From: Hymenochaete sp. R1
Lineage: Eukaryota > Basidiomycota > Agaricomycetes > Hymenochaetales > Hymenochaetaceae
Assembly (NCBI GenBank): GCA_019400425.1
Contig: JAFREE010000036.1
Span: 62,001-126,000, forward strand
Direction of reading: 5' to 3'
Length of the DNA: 64,000 bases
Shown here: one piece after another, positions 21,360 to 33,358 of the stretch
Layout: every line of letters begins with the position of its first letter
Position numbering within the stretch: position 1 is the first letter of the stretch
Position numbers and translations under genes: made by a program
The notes under the pieces: model-generated
Told to the model about the DNA's origin: nothing
Database searches by the model: none
Seen by the model: the letters and a program-made list of their open reading frames with translations, nothing else

Positions 21360-24336
21360 ATGATCAAGGTTCCTGTCGAAGCTCCCAAGGCCTCCCAAGA
21401 CACCGACAGCTTCCTACGAAGGCTTGCTGGTGCATCTGTGACAAAGGCAGGGTACGTTACTACCTGCTTTGTGGTCGCTTGGAAAGGCTGATTCCGCTAC
21501 AGGCTTGCGAAAGATCAGACTGAGATCAATCGAATTATCGCTGAAGTATCGAAAGGTTCCAAATTCTACGACGTTAGCCCGACTATCTACTCTCTTCCGG
21601 ACTGTTTTTTGACGTGCAATCGCAGAATGAGAAGCGGAAAGACAAAGAGCTCACAGAGCGCATCTCTAAGATTCTTAAGATCCGGGACCAGCTCATGAAG
21701 GAAGCAAATCTTAGTTAGGGCTTTCAGACGTCTGGCACCTTCACATTTACTCAGCCCTTTTTGCTATAGGCAAAGTCACGCAAGAGTGCGATCGGCTGGC
21801 GAGCTCGCTCAATCTGTATCTTTTGAACCAAGCTCATTACACCCCAGTTAGAACAACTCGAAACCGAGCGCGACCTCTCGCAGACCATCATCCACGTCGA
21901 TATGGATATGTTCTTCGCAAAGTACGTACTCCCTGTGCACGTTTTTCCCCCTCTGATGTGACGTCTGACACTGGATGCAGTGTGGAAATCTTACATGACC
22001 CAAGCTTAAAGGACAAACCATTCGGTGTAAGACAAATTAGTTCGTTTCATTCCGCGCCTTACTAACAAACATACTAACAAACACCAGGTTGGGAAGGGCT
22101 TGCTCTCAACCGCATCTTACGAGGCTAGAAAGTATGGTGTACGGTCTGGAATGGCAGGCACGTATGGCGTATATCAGCAACATTCAGCCCAAATAATAAT
22201 TCCATATTAGAATTTGTGGCTCGAGCCCTCTGTCCGGACCTCATCACAGTGCCCGTTCGCTCCAAAGAGATCTCGGAGATGTCTTCTCGCGTGATGAGCA
22301 TCTTTAAACAATATGACCCGACCATGATCATTGCGGGTTGTGACGAAGGGTATCTTAAGTGAGCATGATGACCTTACATTCACCCACGCTCTGTCTAATC
22401 TCGTACAGCATAACGAGCTACTGTGCGGAAAACGACATCACTCCGGAGGCATGTGTTCAGGAGATGAGAGCAAAAGTTTTTGCGGGTACTGGTCTTACAG
22501 TGAGCGCAGGGATTGCGCCAAATAAGGTGAGGATTTTTTTTACTGGCTGGTGCTTTGCTTAAGGATATGTGAAGATGCTTGCAAAGGTTTGTTGTTGCCC
22601 ATAAAACCTCGGCCTCCACTAATAAAGATATTGCGATACAAGATTTGTTCAGATAAGGTAGGATCCTCCAGCTCGCTCTTCATCTTCCACACGTCTAAGT
22701 GACAAGTCTGTTTAGAACAAACCTAATGGTCAATTCGCCCTCCCTTTCCAGAAAGAAGCCATTATAGCTTTCATGCGTGATCTACCTGTCCGAAAAATTG
22801 GAGGCATAGGTCGAGTCACTGAACGCGTGCTCGACTCTATCGGTGTCAAGGTCATTTTCTCCTTATTTTACTGCGATTAGGTTAGCCCTGATTGTGATTT
22901 ATGTCTCTAGACCTGTGGTGATATCTACGAACATCGAGCCGTCATCTCTCTGATGGATCATTACTTCTCAAAACATTACCTCTTTGGCCTCCATCTCGGC
23001 ATTGCCTCGAACGTCGTCGCACCGTACCTGCGTGAGGAACGCAAGTCCATCGGCGCCGAGCGGTGCGTTTGATCTCCTTTGCTACAACTCCGCATCTTTG
23101 CCTACTGAATCGCGTATTCGTACAAAAGGACGTTCAGAGCAATCAGTGACTATGACAAGATGGTTGAGAAGCTAGTAGAGATAGCTGCCGAGCTGGAAGA
23201 CGATATGCGGAAGACCGGATGGACTGGGAAGACGGTGACTTTGAAATATAAAACGGATAGCTTTCAAGGTGGACTCGTTTGTCCTCGATTTGTGACGACT
23301 TCTTTGATTTAACTGACCGATTCATTATCAGTCTGTACGAGGGCGAAGAGCCTCCCTCGTTGGGTGACGAAGAAAGAAGTGCTCTTAAGCGTGAGTCCAC
23401 ATTATTCTCACCCTAATGTTAGCGTGCTATACGCCTCTCAAACGCACCACAGATTGGTAAAGATCTCCTCAAACCAGAGCTTCCATTATGCATCCGGCTT
23501 ATTGGCCTTCGGGTGACGAAGTTGAAGGATTTACGAGCCCCGGCGGATACAGGTATCAAACGGGTGCGTCTTTTTTCCTTGTCTTTACCCGTCTCCTATT
23601 AAACTTTCTCGCTCACTATCACACTATCCAGTTCTTCCAATCTGGACAACCCGGCACATCGTCCACAACAACAGCCGAACGCTCACCGAAGAAGCGTAAA
23701 GTCGGCACGGATGCCGATTTAGAAATGGCAGATGTGATTGAATTAATGGAGGAAGACGACATTCTTGACGAGGATGCTATGAAACAAGCATTATTAGAAG
23801 ATTGTGGAAATAGCAAGCCGGTCTCAACTTCCTCTGTTCGCCCTGCTTCCAACCGCCGATCAACTCCAGGTCCGAGCAAGCCTCGCTCCCATTCACTTGC
23901 AAATCCAACTACGGATAAACAAGTAGCTCAGCTGTCTAATCAACCCGCTATTGACATCAATGCTGACGCCGAATTCGACATCAACGAATCTGGCACCATC
24001 CACTGTCCTATATGTGCCAAACAACTTTCCACGTCTGATAATACAGCGCTAAACGCACACATCGATTTCTGTCTCAGCAAGGATACGATCAAAGCTGCGT
24101 CTGCGTCAGCCCAGAGTACCAGTATAAGGGTCGGGACGAGTGACGGAAAGGAGGCTGGAAGTTCGGGTACGAAGAGGAAGCCCGAAAGTAAGAAAAGTAC
24201 AAGTGTGAAGGGGCGTGGAAAGCACGTGAAGAGTGGTTCGAGGAGAGTATCTGGCTCTGGAGTTGGGTCAAAGGAAGTCGGGAAGTGGGAGTGGGGGTCA
24301 AAACCGGCCAAAGGGAAACAGAAAGGTAAAGAATAA
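21360..24336 (+). CDS. DNA polymerase kappa (Y-family, DinB type) with UBZ zinc finger
   Basis: About thirteen exons, start at 21360 (MIKVPVEAPKASQDTDSFLR). N-terminal clasp: KFYDNEKRKDKELTERISK. Catalytic motif I is TIIHVDMDMFFANVE, the steric-gate region is LSTASYEARKYGVRSGM, and the second metal-binding motif reads AGCDEGYLNIT rather than the usual S-[LI]-D-E-A. GIAPNKMLAKICSDKNKPNG and KIGGIGRVTERVLDSIGV (helix-hairpin-helix) follow, then the little finger. A UBZ4/Rad18-type finger C-x2-C-x14-H-x3-C lies at about 24003-24070 (CPICAKQL..LNAHIDFC). The enzyme bypasses bulky minor-groove guanine lesions; the UBZ binds ubiquitinated PCNA. Intron 22158-22210 appears to use a GC donor. The tail is Lys/Ser/Gly-rich. 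Confidence 0.93.
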
Positions 24337-24555
24337 ATGAAGTGCCTCTTATTTATTTTGTTCATTTCGCTCTCACTTTTTCTACGCTTGGGAATGGGAC
24401 GGTCACCGTGTTTAGGAATTTAATGTACTCTAAATAAACTTGTACAATTTATAACATTTGTTTACATTTAAGTTGTAGTTTCCATTCCTTTCATGAGTCA
24501 GTGTTTAGTTTGGCGACTAGAAATGGTCCATTTGACTTGCGCCCGGCCACCTTCG

Positions 24556-26118
24556 TTAGAGCAGTCTTCCTAAATTATAACCGACCTACAACAGCAAGCG
24601 TTAGTTCAATATTCGCGCTTTCAAAACTCCATCACGAAAAGACAATCAAAAACATACCTTCACATACGTCTCCAACGCACTCAACGAGTTCGTCCTCAAA
24701 TCTTCATCAAACTGCACCATCCCAGCCGGAAACACCGTGATGACCGTACTCCCCCCATACGCAAACCATCCCAACTCCTCCCCTCTCCTTACTTTCTCTC
24801 CCTTTCCTTTACTCCACCCGATAGCACCAACGAGCAACGCACCTACTGCAACGAACGCAACGACCTTCCCAGTCCCTTCCTCCTTAATATAGATCGTGTG
24901 CCTCTTGTTCCCCGTGAACACGTCGAAGTCGACCTCCGTCACTGCTTGCGGGTTCACGGTGTAGTACGTTCCGGGGATCTCGACGGGCCCGTGGACAATC
25001 TCGCCGGAGATTGGGGAGTGGAAGCGGTGGTAGTCTGCAGGGGCGAGGCGGAAGATGGCGAGGGAGCTGCCAGTGGGTGGAATTGTATATGGTGGGTTTT
25101 CTTCTATGACTGTGGATTTTTGTTTGGAGTGTGATGTAGAAGGTCCGTGGAGGAGTGTTGGGAGGGTAAATTCGTCACCCTTGATCCTGGAGAAGGAAAT
25201 GAGAAAGTACGGTCGGAAGAGGTGAATGAAAGTTTGCCTACCAGAATGTTTGTGCTTCTTCGAGAGTTTGGAAGACCGTGAGGCGGCAGTCCGCTGCTGA
25301 ACTTACAATGTGCTCGCTCGGGTCCTCCAAAGGACGAGCGTCTGGTTTCAATCTCCTGCTCGAACCTATAAGTACGACTTTTCACAGATAGGTCAGATGA
25401 AGTAGTCCGTACCGGTAGAAGAATTCATTAAAATTCTTGTACTTGGTAATATCGGGCTCCAATAGTTCATCTATTTTGATCTCGTACGTTTCAATGAAAG
25501 ACGGGATGGATTTAACGCTTTCTGGGCTATCGTAGATTTCGCCTTGCTAAATAACGGCGGTTCAAAAATGAAAATCGTTCTGCATGATGCCTGAGATATG
25601 AGTGCAATGGTATGAACATACCTTGAGTGTCTGTTTACGAAGCATACCCTCGAGGTAGCCGCCTTCAAGCAATTTCACTTGCTCCTTTCCATAGAACAGT
25701 ATATGCATACCCGCCCTTCATAATGCACCATCAGGCGAATTGAAGCAACGCCAGAATACACCAACTCACCTCGCATAAATCGGCATACTCTCAAAGAACT
25801 TCTCCGTGCCTGGTGCTTTAGTCGGATCTCTCAACGCAACGTAATTCCCACCGTGGTACTTGACCGTATAGCTCTCAATACCTGGGATGAGCTTCTCCAG
25901 CCATCTATGCCGTTTGGAGGCCGTCTCTGTCTCAGCTGCCTTGTGGTCATCGCCATGACTGTGGATACCCTGTGTGACGTCGTGGCCTTCTATCTCGCTG
26001 TTCTGCACGGCGGCCTCGAGGGCGTTGGCATGGAGTTGGATCTCTGCGTGAACTATTCACTACGCGTTGGGATCGTGTTGCTCAAGCACATACCTGGGTC
26101 AACGGCTTCAGATGACAT
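24556..26118 (-). CDS. Phosphatidylserine decarboxylase (Psd2-type GGST processing site, no C2 domain)
   Basis: The start is the ATG at 26118 (MSSEAVDP), followed by at least seven exons. Conserved marks after splicing: KLLEGGYLEGMLRKQTLK, IDELLEPDITKYKNFNEFF, RLKPDARPLEDP, IKGDEFTLPTLL, FRLAPADYHRFHSPISG (catalytic His region), VTEVDFDVFTGNKR and the autocleavage site YGGSTVITVFPAGM, where the Ser of GGST becomes the pyruvoyl cofactor. The last exon gives VGYNLGRLL. The enzyme converts phosphatidylserine to phosphatidylethanolamine. The GGST form is that of yeast Psd2 (Golgi/endosome) rather than the mitochondrial LGST form. The protein has neither an obvious presequence nor a C2 domain, so its compartment is open. 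Confidence 0.92.
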
Positions 26119-26419
26119 CGTGGTAGATAATCAAGGTGGAATCTGGATGTATGCGAACTCCTGCGTCGATCGTTGCTATTATTATCTCACGCAAGACGTC
26201 ATCCTAAATCGTTCATTACATAAGATTATATGGCCAATAGATGAAAACCCATTAATGAAGTAGTCCGTGCCAAATACCGAATGAAAATAAAAATGAAACG
26301 CATGAAGGAATTAGAAAGCGTGCGATTGTTCGTTCACTATTCTTTCATTGTCCGTGATTTCGTCAAGAACCAACCCCAGCCAATCAATCAATCCTTCTCC
26401 TTCAGTTTAACTCCAGACC
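26119..26419. other. Intergenic region between PS decarboxylase and the secreted-protein gene
   Basis: Contains the PS decarboxylase promoter and the 3' flank of the next minus-strand gene; AT-rich around 26270-26310. No supportable exon. Confidence 0.4.
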
Positions 26420-26973
26420 TTAAGCAACGTTGACCGTCATGTTAACAATTTGATTGTAGAAGAATGGCCCGGCCTAACAAAAGGGATTAGAAACAATCAG
26501 AGACCGAATACGCCAAAGAGTACATGGCAACCGCTAACTCACTCCAACCATACTCGAGTGTGCGACACTCAATACCGCATTGCCTTGGATTGACTCCGGC
26601 ACAGTAACGGTGAAGTTCTGGTACGGCTGCGATTGCATGCCCATGCCGTTTACTTGCGGGTTGAAGGATCCAGCGTAGAGTACGGATCCGAGAGCCTGCG
26701 AGACGTCTTCACAAGGGTCGGACTGGCATTGCTTGATCGTGATGGCAATACCAACTTCCGTCGAGCCTGTGAGTGAGTTCTACAACGATCGAAGAGCGAT
26801 TAGTACTACGAAAAAAAATGAAATGGGCAGATGGAAGAACGTACGGGCCTCACGACAGAGACGACGGCGTCACCACCCTTAGCGATCGTGTCACCTTCAA
26901 AGGGTGCACCGATCCGGATGTTCTGTGCAGCAGCAGTCGCTACAAGGGCAGAGACAACAGCGATGAGCTTCAT
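26420..26973 (-). CDS. Small secreted protein, agaricomycete-type, unknown function
   Basis: Three exons from the ATG at 26973 to the TAA at 26420. The signal peptide is clear: MKLIAVVSALVATAAA followed by QNIRIGAPFEG. The mature protein is short and beta-rich, with VVSVVRPNSLTGSTEVGIAI, a Cys pair (KQCQSDPCEDV), VLYAGSFNPQ, QPYQNFTVTVPES, VLSVAHSSMVGAGP and FFYNQIVNMTVNVA. I recall similar small secreted proteins as frequent and multicopy in agaricomycetes, usually with the same RPNSLTGSTEV-like and AHxSxVGAGP-like stretches; no biochemical role is known to me. Introns: one after VVRP near 26845, one after SSMVG near 26535. Alone between the PS decarboxylase and a gene-poor stretch. Confidence 0.82.
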
Positions 26974-28908
26974 GATGAATGCGAGTTGCGTTAAGGTGTG
27001 AGTGTGAGATCTTGAGAGTCGTGAAAAGGCGGAGAAGAGGCGAAAGAATAAGTCTTAGAACCTCCAGGAAAGTTTATTTATATACCTTCCAGAGATCGGA
27101 TCTTCGCATCAGACAGTGCATGTTTTAAGAAGCCAAATAAGACGGAACACGAGCAAGCGCTCCGTACACGGCCTGACTTCGCCGTTCAGCAGTATTAAGA
27201 AGATGGGGATCCATGGAAGGAGGCAGAACGCCGCGCATCTCACAGAGCCATCGGTCGCAGTCGGTCGGTCGGAAAGTCCCGCTGACAGTTCTACCGCCTT
27301 CTTGGGAGGCCAGGACATGCAATCCTATGGGCTCCTCTGGCGCTGGTTATGTTTTGAGGCAGAGTACCCCTTGAACGTGAATGATGCGCTGGTGAGCCAC
27401 AAAATGATGCATGGAAGTTAACGGCGTACTTCAAGTTGTCAGTGGGAACAAAAAAAATCGGGAAGCACAGGTGAGGTCCCGTCTCTCTGACTCCTTCGTA
27501 TGCGGTAACGCCCTTTGAAGCGAGCTTCGCATCCAGAGCTGAGAACATCGCATACACGAAGGGTTCTGGACAGGACGAAATGACGGTGTCTGTACGTTGC
27601 GTGCTGAGAGCCGACGACTGTCTAAGCGACAGACGCGGGCGGAAGGTGCGGCTTCATATTTTTCTGGCCTTCTTTCACCGTTTCTCTGGACTTCGCGCCG
27701 ACAGCACCGATCGCGTTCCTGTCTGTTCATGTGTTCAATGGAGCCAGTATTCATGATTTCGGAGATGAAGACTGGGAAGACGAACCGGCAAGCTCATTGA
27801 GCCGCACGCAGGTTTGCAGTGCCTTCCGAGAGCGAAAACCCCCCAGCGGCTTTAACTCGTGCCTTCGTCGTAAAAGCGCAAACATGTAACTGGCTGGTCA
27901 AGCAGCTCACTTTTAATGACAGTTGCCAAAGGAATCCAGCTACTAACCGGGGCTTCCTTATCGTATTCCAAGCTAATGTATCTGAGAACCAGGGCGCTTT
28001 GCTATCCTGGCGAAAGCGATTGAGCTCGGCGAGCTCTCCGCTTGCGAACCGATGACTCTCACTCGCCACGTTGATCGCAACCAAGTCATTTGAGCTTGTT
28101 TCTGAGACGGCGACTCCGTATTTACTAACGCCACTTAAGATGACTCGCCGCTGGGAAGGGCGTCAGCGTGATGTAATCAACTCAAAATATCAATCTCCAT
28201 TGTCCTAAGTGTTCTTTGCTATCTCTCCCGTCAGAAAAAGATAAGAGTTTGCAAGTGAGGCGCACGCTAGTGGTCGGGAAACCAGTCGCGGACGAAACGG
28301 GGGGAGGGGCAAGTTTGCTCTTGAAGAAAGAAATACCTATTTAGTGCCTTCCCCAAGGACACCGAGCTCCTTGGGATTCTGATTCTCCGATACTGTAAAA
28401 GCAGATTAATCTAACCAAACGGTCAAAATACACGGCCTAGAATGACGTTGCCTTAGGATTCTTTGCTATCCATGGTCGCGGTCTAGTGGCACCATAGAAA
28501 GCAGCTGCTTACCGTCCACTCTTCCCTGCTATTCCCACTTGTATGTGGACTAGCTGCCCTTATTTTGCTATCGCAATAATGCTAAAGCAGCAATACAACG
28601 TTTTGAACTTTTGGCATGAACTCTGAACCTTAACCTGAATCAATCCAACTCCGAGCCTCGGAGCCGGAGGGTTCATTTCTCGCTTTATGCTTATGCTCGC
28701 CCTTTGCATTTCATCATCTCACTGTTATGAATAACGGATTTCTTGTTGGCGAAAGAGTTTCTGAATGCCAGAATGCGTCAGCTCCACCTTGATGGGATTC
28801 TATGTGGCATTGATTCTGACCTGAAAATTGTCAGAGTAACGAGTGAACAAGGAATGGGTATTTTGGCTGACTATTCTGTACATGAGATGTCCACGTCCGT
28901 ATTTTACA
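26974..28908. other. Gene-poor 1.9-kb stretch with only short unassigned reading frames
   Basis: Several 60-107-codon frames overlap on the minus strand between about 27110 and 28090 (e.g. stretches reading YAMFSALDAKLASKGVTAYE near 27510 and NVASESHRFASGELAELNRF near 28060). They do not join into a convincing spliced gene and I recognise no domain. They may be remnants of a decayed gene or non-coding. The part from 28100 to 28740 shows no usable frame. The promoter of the secreted-protein gene lies at its left edge. Confidence 0.4.
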
Positions 28909-29916
28909 TCAATCCGAGTCATAGGCATCATTATGCGGAATGTGGAAGCGACGTTCGATTCTCCGAACGCTTTCAGATATCCCGGGAAGCTTCTTCACTA
29001 TCATATGTTCATTGTGGAGGCCGTGATAGAACTCGAATAAGGTACGATCATCGTCGCGCGATTTGTCAACGGATTTCTGCGCGGCGTTGTACAGGCTTTT
29101 GTAGACGAGAGTGGCGATGTGATAGATATTGAGCTTGGTCAGGTATGGCTCCAGAGCGATCGCCCCGGCCTTTTTCAGTACCAGCGACTCTGTTTCTCCC
29201 GAAGACTCGGAAGGATACAAGCAATGGTCCAATGCAGTTCTTGTACGTCTCTGTTGGTTGGAAAGCATAGTCTGAAGCTTGAACCGTTCGTTCCGGCGAG
29301 CTTCCCTGTAGGCGTCCGCCGGTCCGTTCCTCACATCATCATTCACCAGCTCGAAACGGTGATAGAAGTCGTTCAACTTGATCCTGTACTTTTCTTTCAG
29401 ATCGCGAGAGCCGTTGTTGATCTTGAGATCGAGGTTACCTAAGAATAACAAGGCCTCTTCGTAGTAGCCTTCGTTGACGACAATATTGGCAGACGGGCCC
29501 TTCCTCTTGCATTCGAGGGTAAGGCTTTTGTAGTGCTCGATCAAGACGCCAAGACGAAAGACCTGGTAAGCCTCCCAGTACTTGTCCACGTATCCGGTCC
29601 ACAGCTCCCTCTCCTTCGCGCGGATTCTCCCCACCTCTTTAATCGTCTCAGAGGCGTTGACGACGGCCATACGGAGCGTAAAGTCATCGATTGTGGAGCT
29701 GACCTGGGAGTGGGAATGAACATCGGTACGGCGAGTATGACGGTCGGTATCTAGCTCGTGGGCATCTTTGCTCTTTTGAGATGTGATACTAGCTCTTTTT
29801 CCGGCCCTATCGTCGCGGTCGTTAACTATTTGGAAGGGATCGATGGATGTAGTTTTTTTCTCATCGTCAGGGCCGGGACGAGTCGAAGGGTGGAAAGTGA
29901 CTCTACTTGTAGCCAT
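28909..29916 (-). CDS. Unknown protein, orphan family member A (paralogue at 50890-51894)
   Basis: Single exon, ATG at 29916 (MATSRVTFHPSTRPGPDDEK), 335 aa; an in-frame GTG lies upstream at 30060 but no AUG. The N-terminal 80 residues are polar and disordered, the rest is strongly helical and charged, without signal peptide or TM segment. The segment RMAVVNASETIKEVGRIRAK, then ERELW, YWEAYQVFRLGVLIEHYKSL and the C-terminal EFYHGLHNEHMIVKKLPGI matches, in order and spacing, the protein at 50890-51894 (LAVISARQMFAEVSKLRRRE, REIW, KTYEAIRLGIYLDVYSIQL, NFYQSVDRQYRAVEGP). The two are therefore distant paralogues of nearly identical length. I do not recognise the family or a function. Confidence 0.75.
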   Translation of the reverse strand: MATSRVTFHPSTRPGPDDEKKTTSIDPFQIVNDRDDRAGKRASITSQKSKDAHELDTDRHTRRTDVHSHSQVSSTIDDFTLRMAVVNASETIKEVGRIRAKERELWTGYVDKYWEAYQVFRLGVLIEHYKSLTLECKRKGPSANIVVNEGYYEEALLFLGNLDLKINNGSRDLKEKYRIKLNDFYHRFELVNDDVRNGPADAYREARRNERFKLQTMLSNQQRRTRTALDHCLYPSESSGETESLVLKKAGAIALEPYLTKLNIYHIATLVYKSLYNAAQKSVDKSRDDDRTLFEFYHGLHNEHMIVKKLPGISESVRRIERRFHIPHNDAYDSD

Positions 29917-30675
29917 CTTGCTTAGCGTGCTTCCCTGCTCGTGAAATGATACTAGGAGCCAGTCGCGGTGTTTCTGTGCGATGCGAGTGCGACGGGGGTC
30001 AGGAAGAAGGCGAAGATGGATATGTGTGAGAGATGCCGAGTACTCACATTCACTTTGCACAGTGAAATATTAACAGTGCAATGTTAGTTGAATTTTGGTG
30101 AAAGCTTGTCTCAACTTGACTTTGTTCATCTACAGTGAGTCAATGTAGTCGAGACATGGTGTACATACCAGATTTCCTGTGGGTGTCCCATATCTCTTCT
30201 ATTTCGAATGCTCACCCAGGCCGCCCATCCGTCCACGAGTTCTGCGAGGATTAGATTACAATGTAGCAGAATAATAAATCCAATAATCGAGCAAAGTTTT
30301 CAACTTCCATATAAAAGTTCACTATTATAGTCTCATCTCACTACATGAGACACAATGAGGAATGATGTTGACGAGCGGTCAACTCAGCTCGTCCATATGA
30401 TGCATGACTTGTAATCCGAGTCCGACACCAATGAAGTCCGTTTAAGCACCAAATCGAAGTCATAAGTCGTCCGTATTTAAGAGTCCCATTTCGTAAGATA
30501 ACTGGGAAATATCGTCTTGATCATTAGCAGGCGGGGGTAAGATGAGAGGAGCACTATTCTGAGTCGTCGTCAGCAAAGACACAAATGCGAGCCAGGGATC
30601 CCTGGAAAAGGAAAAAGAAGCGCCGATGAACGGAATTCGGTCAGACGCGGGTGATACTTTCTTCTTCTGCATCTC
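29917..30675. other. Divergent intergenic region, 759 bp
   Basis: Separates orphan A (-) from SSL1 (+) and must hold both promoters. The GTGAGT near 30045 could be the donor of a 5'UTR intron of orphan A. No coding exon is supportable. Confidence 0.4.
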
Positions 30676-32452
30676 ATGCCGCCTCGAAAGTCTATCGATG
30701 TTGACGACCCAGGCTTCGAAGATGACTTCATCAGCGACGAGGATGACCTGTACGACGACGGCAAGGGTAAGAAGGGTAAAGGGAAATCGTCTGGTAGCGG
30801 CAAGAAGCGTAGTAAGGAAAAGGGAAAGTCTACAGAGGTCAGCAGTCTCTTCGCTTGTCGTCAGCCGTATATCTAATGCGGCTTTGGTTTCTATATTTCA
30901 TGTACAGGCCTATGCTTGGGAGGCGACGTATACAAGATCGTGGGATACTGTTCGGGAGGATGAGTCAGGAAGTTTGCAGGGCGCCGTGAACGAGCTTCTC
31001 GCTCGAGGTCGGCGGAGACGGTATGCTCTTCTTACTTTCGCCTGCACCCATCTTTACCTCTAACAATGCCATGAAGGCTACTATTCCCGTCAACGGCGAT
31101 CCGGCGCACGATAATCCGACATCTCATCTTGGTTCTCGACCTCTCCGCATCTATGGCGGATAGGGACATGCGTCCGACACGGTTCGACCTTATGCTCGAG
31201 TATGCGCGCGCTTTTGTCGTCGAGTGGTTCGATCAGAACCCGCTAGGACAGATAGGAATTGTTGGTATGCGCGGAGGTATTGCAGAGCGGATCGGGGAGA
31301 TGTCAAGTGAGTGTAAAGGATGATTGTAATCGCCAAAAAGAATAAGATTTATTAATGTGGATCTTTGAATTCTTGTAGGCAACCCAACTGACGTCCTCAA
31401 CGCCATCAAAGACCGTCACCGACTCGAACCCACAGGCGAGCCCAGTCTCCAAAATGCCATCGAAATGGCCCGCGGAAGCATGAGGTGCATACTTCAGCCC
31501 TGCCCATTATTTTTAGAGTAAGAGCAGCTTTGACAGACGAAGACCAGCCACCTTCCCATCCATTCATCGCGCGAGATCGTCCTTATCTTCGGGTCTCTGA
31601 CAACTGTCGACCCGGGAAATATACATGATGCGCTTGATGCATGCGTGCGGGATAGGATTCGGATTGGTGTCGTTGCGCTTGCAGCGGAGATGAAAATTTG
31701 CCGGGATATGTGTGAGAAGACTGGAGGTAAGTTCTTGAATCCAGCATATTTTTTAAAAACCTGGACTGAGAACTAATGCATATCATTAGGTCAATTTGGC
31801 GTAGCGATGAATGAAGGTCACTTCCGCGACCTCCTTTTTGAGCTCATCCCCCCACCTGCACAGCGCGTCTCCAACTCCCGGCTCCCGGGAGGCTCGACTT
31901 CGGCTTCCGCCGCCAACGTCGCCTCAGCCTCTGACCTCATGATGATGGGCTTTCCCACACGTCTTCCCGAAACATCCGCCCCTGCTCTCTGCGTCTGTCA
32001 TGCAGAGCTGAAGAGCGCTGGATTCCTGTGTCCTCGCTGCGGTGCGAAGGTATGCGACGTCCCGACAGATTGTGACGTGTGCGGGTTGATGGTCGTAAGT
32101 TCGCCCCACTTGGCAAGGAGTTATCATCATTTGTTCCCGGTAAAGCCTTATTTAGCTGTGTGAGTGTCCTTTCTTCGAGTGTCTTCAATATAGTGAGAGT
32201 GTTGCTCATTGAAGTTTTTCCCTCACCGCTTTTGATGTTACTTGCGACAGGACCGAAGCTAGGGATATCGCATCGCCTGCGTGTCATGGATGTGCGACGC
32301 CGTTCAGCAAGGTGCCTGTGACAAATCAATTGGGGGACGGAATGAGTCCCTTTGGGAGATACGCGTGTCCCGAATGTAGACATGATTTTTGTGGGGAGTG
32401 TGACGTGTTTGTGCATGATGTCTTACATTGTTGTCCTGGATGTGGTCGGTAA
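30676..32452 (+). CDS. SSL1: General transcription and DNA repair factor IIH subunit Ssl1 (p44)
   Basis: At least seven exons. The N terminus is acidic/Lys-rich ([20 protein letters not shown]). The vWA-like domain includes [55 protein letters not shown] and, across an intron whose acceptor is the CCAG before CCACCTTCC near 31549, [19 protein letters not shown]. After [19 protein letters not shown] come the C-terminal zinc modules: [20 protein letters not shown] and C-x2-C..CPEC..CGEC..CCPGC ending at the TAA 32450-32452. Ssl1/p44 activates the XPD/Rad3 helicase in the TFIIH core for transcription initiation and nucleotide excision repair. Confidence 0.94.
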
Positions 32453-33358
32453 GGGCAAGATTCAATTCGAGCCAAGTATGATCAACCTCTAGCTATTAAA
32501 CATACCTGATAGCCTGAATAACGTACTGATTAGTGTCGCAATTGAACGCAAGAGCTTCCATTTTGATGTACAGGTATAATATTAATAACTCTCCAGCAAG
32601 CAAATAAAACATTGAACAGCTCGAATGGGTGTAATAACATGAAGTTCGGCGGGTGAACCAGTTTTACTCTATAGTCAACGATGTATTCGAAATGCGAACG
32701 CTCTCGTGGCGCGAAGTTATGAAATTCGGTACGTTGTGAAATTGGATAGTCTATAACTTTCAGTAATGGCAGAGAAACACCGCTATGCTGCGGGGCAAGG
32801 CTATTCAATGCAATGCGACGATTGAGCGAATAACTTTAACTCAACCATGATTCAGTCGTCGATAACCCGCCATTGAATGAATCACATTGGAGTCGTCGGA
32901 TCCGATGTGGCTTTCTGTGTCTGTATTTATGACTATTTATGACTTCCACATCGAGTAGCGGCGATCACAAACACAGCCGCAAATTACCCGAATCGGCAAG
33001 ACGACGCGAAATTTCTTACGGTCCGATTTGAATGGAAGAAAATAGAAATTTTTATAAAAGAGTCGGTTGGAGTTGCCAGCTCGTCGTTCACTCTCTTTCT
33101 CTCTTACCCCCACCTTCGCGTCCTTTGGCTGCAGTCGGACGCGCCTTTAGCTACTGTTTTCAACGCCATTTACTCGTTCTATGCATCCAGAAGCTGCCCT
33201 CTGCGGCTCCCAAGACGTCCCATCAGTTCGATAGCATCCCTAATCGTTCTCTTTCTGCTCAAAACACTCTCATCGATCAACCCTTATCATCCACAAAAAG
33301 CCCTCTGAGCTGAGATCTTAAGGTTTATATATAGCCTACACCTCACTTCAAAACATCG
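32453..33358. other. Intergenic region and long 5' leader upstream of AdoMet decarboxylase
   Basis: 3' flank of SSL1, then an AT-rich stretch without coding potential, then a likely promoter (TATAAAAG at 33053) followed by a pyrimidine-rich leader (about 33088-33118). If transcription starts there, the 5' leader of the decarboxylase mRNA is about 250 nt. Confidence 0.45.
33053..33060 (+). promoter_or_regulatory. TATA box candidate for AdoMet decarboxylase
   Basis: The sequence TATAAAAG is a consensus TATA box, followed about 30 bp downstream by a CT-rich initiator-like stretch, and lies about 300 bp before the start codon at 33359. Confidence 0.45.

Noticed and set aside
33032..33313. 93-codon frame upstream of AdoMet decarboxylase as a regulatory uORF
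   Set aside because: AdoMet decarboxylase mRNAs in animals and plants have uORFs, but a TATA box lies inside this frame at 33053, so its start is probably not transcribed; the peptide shows no conserved feature.
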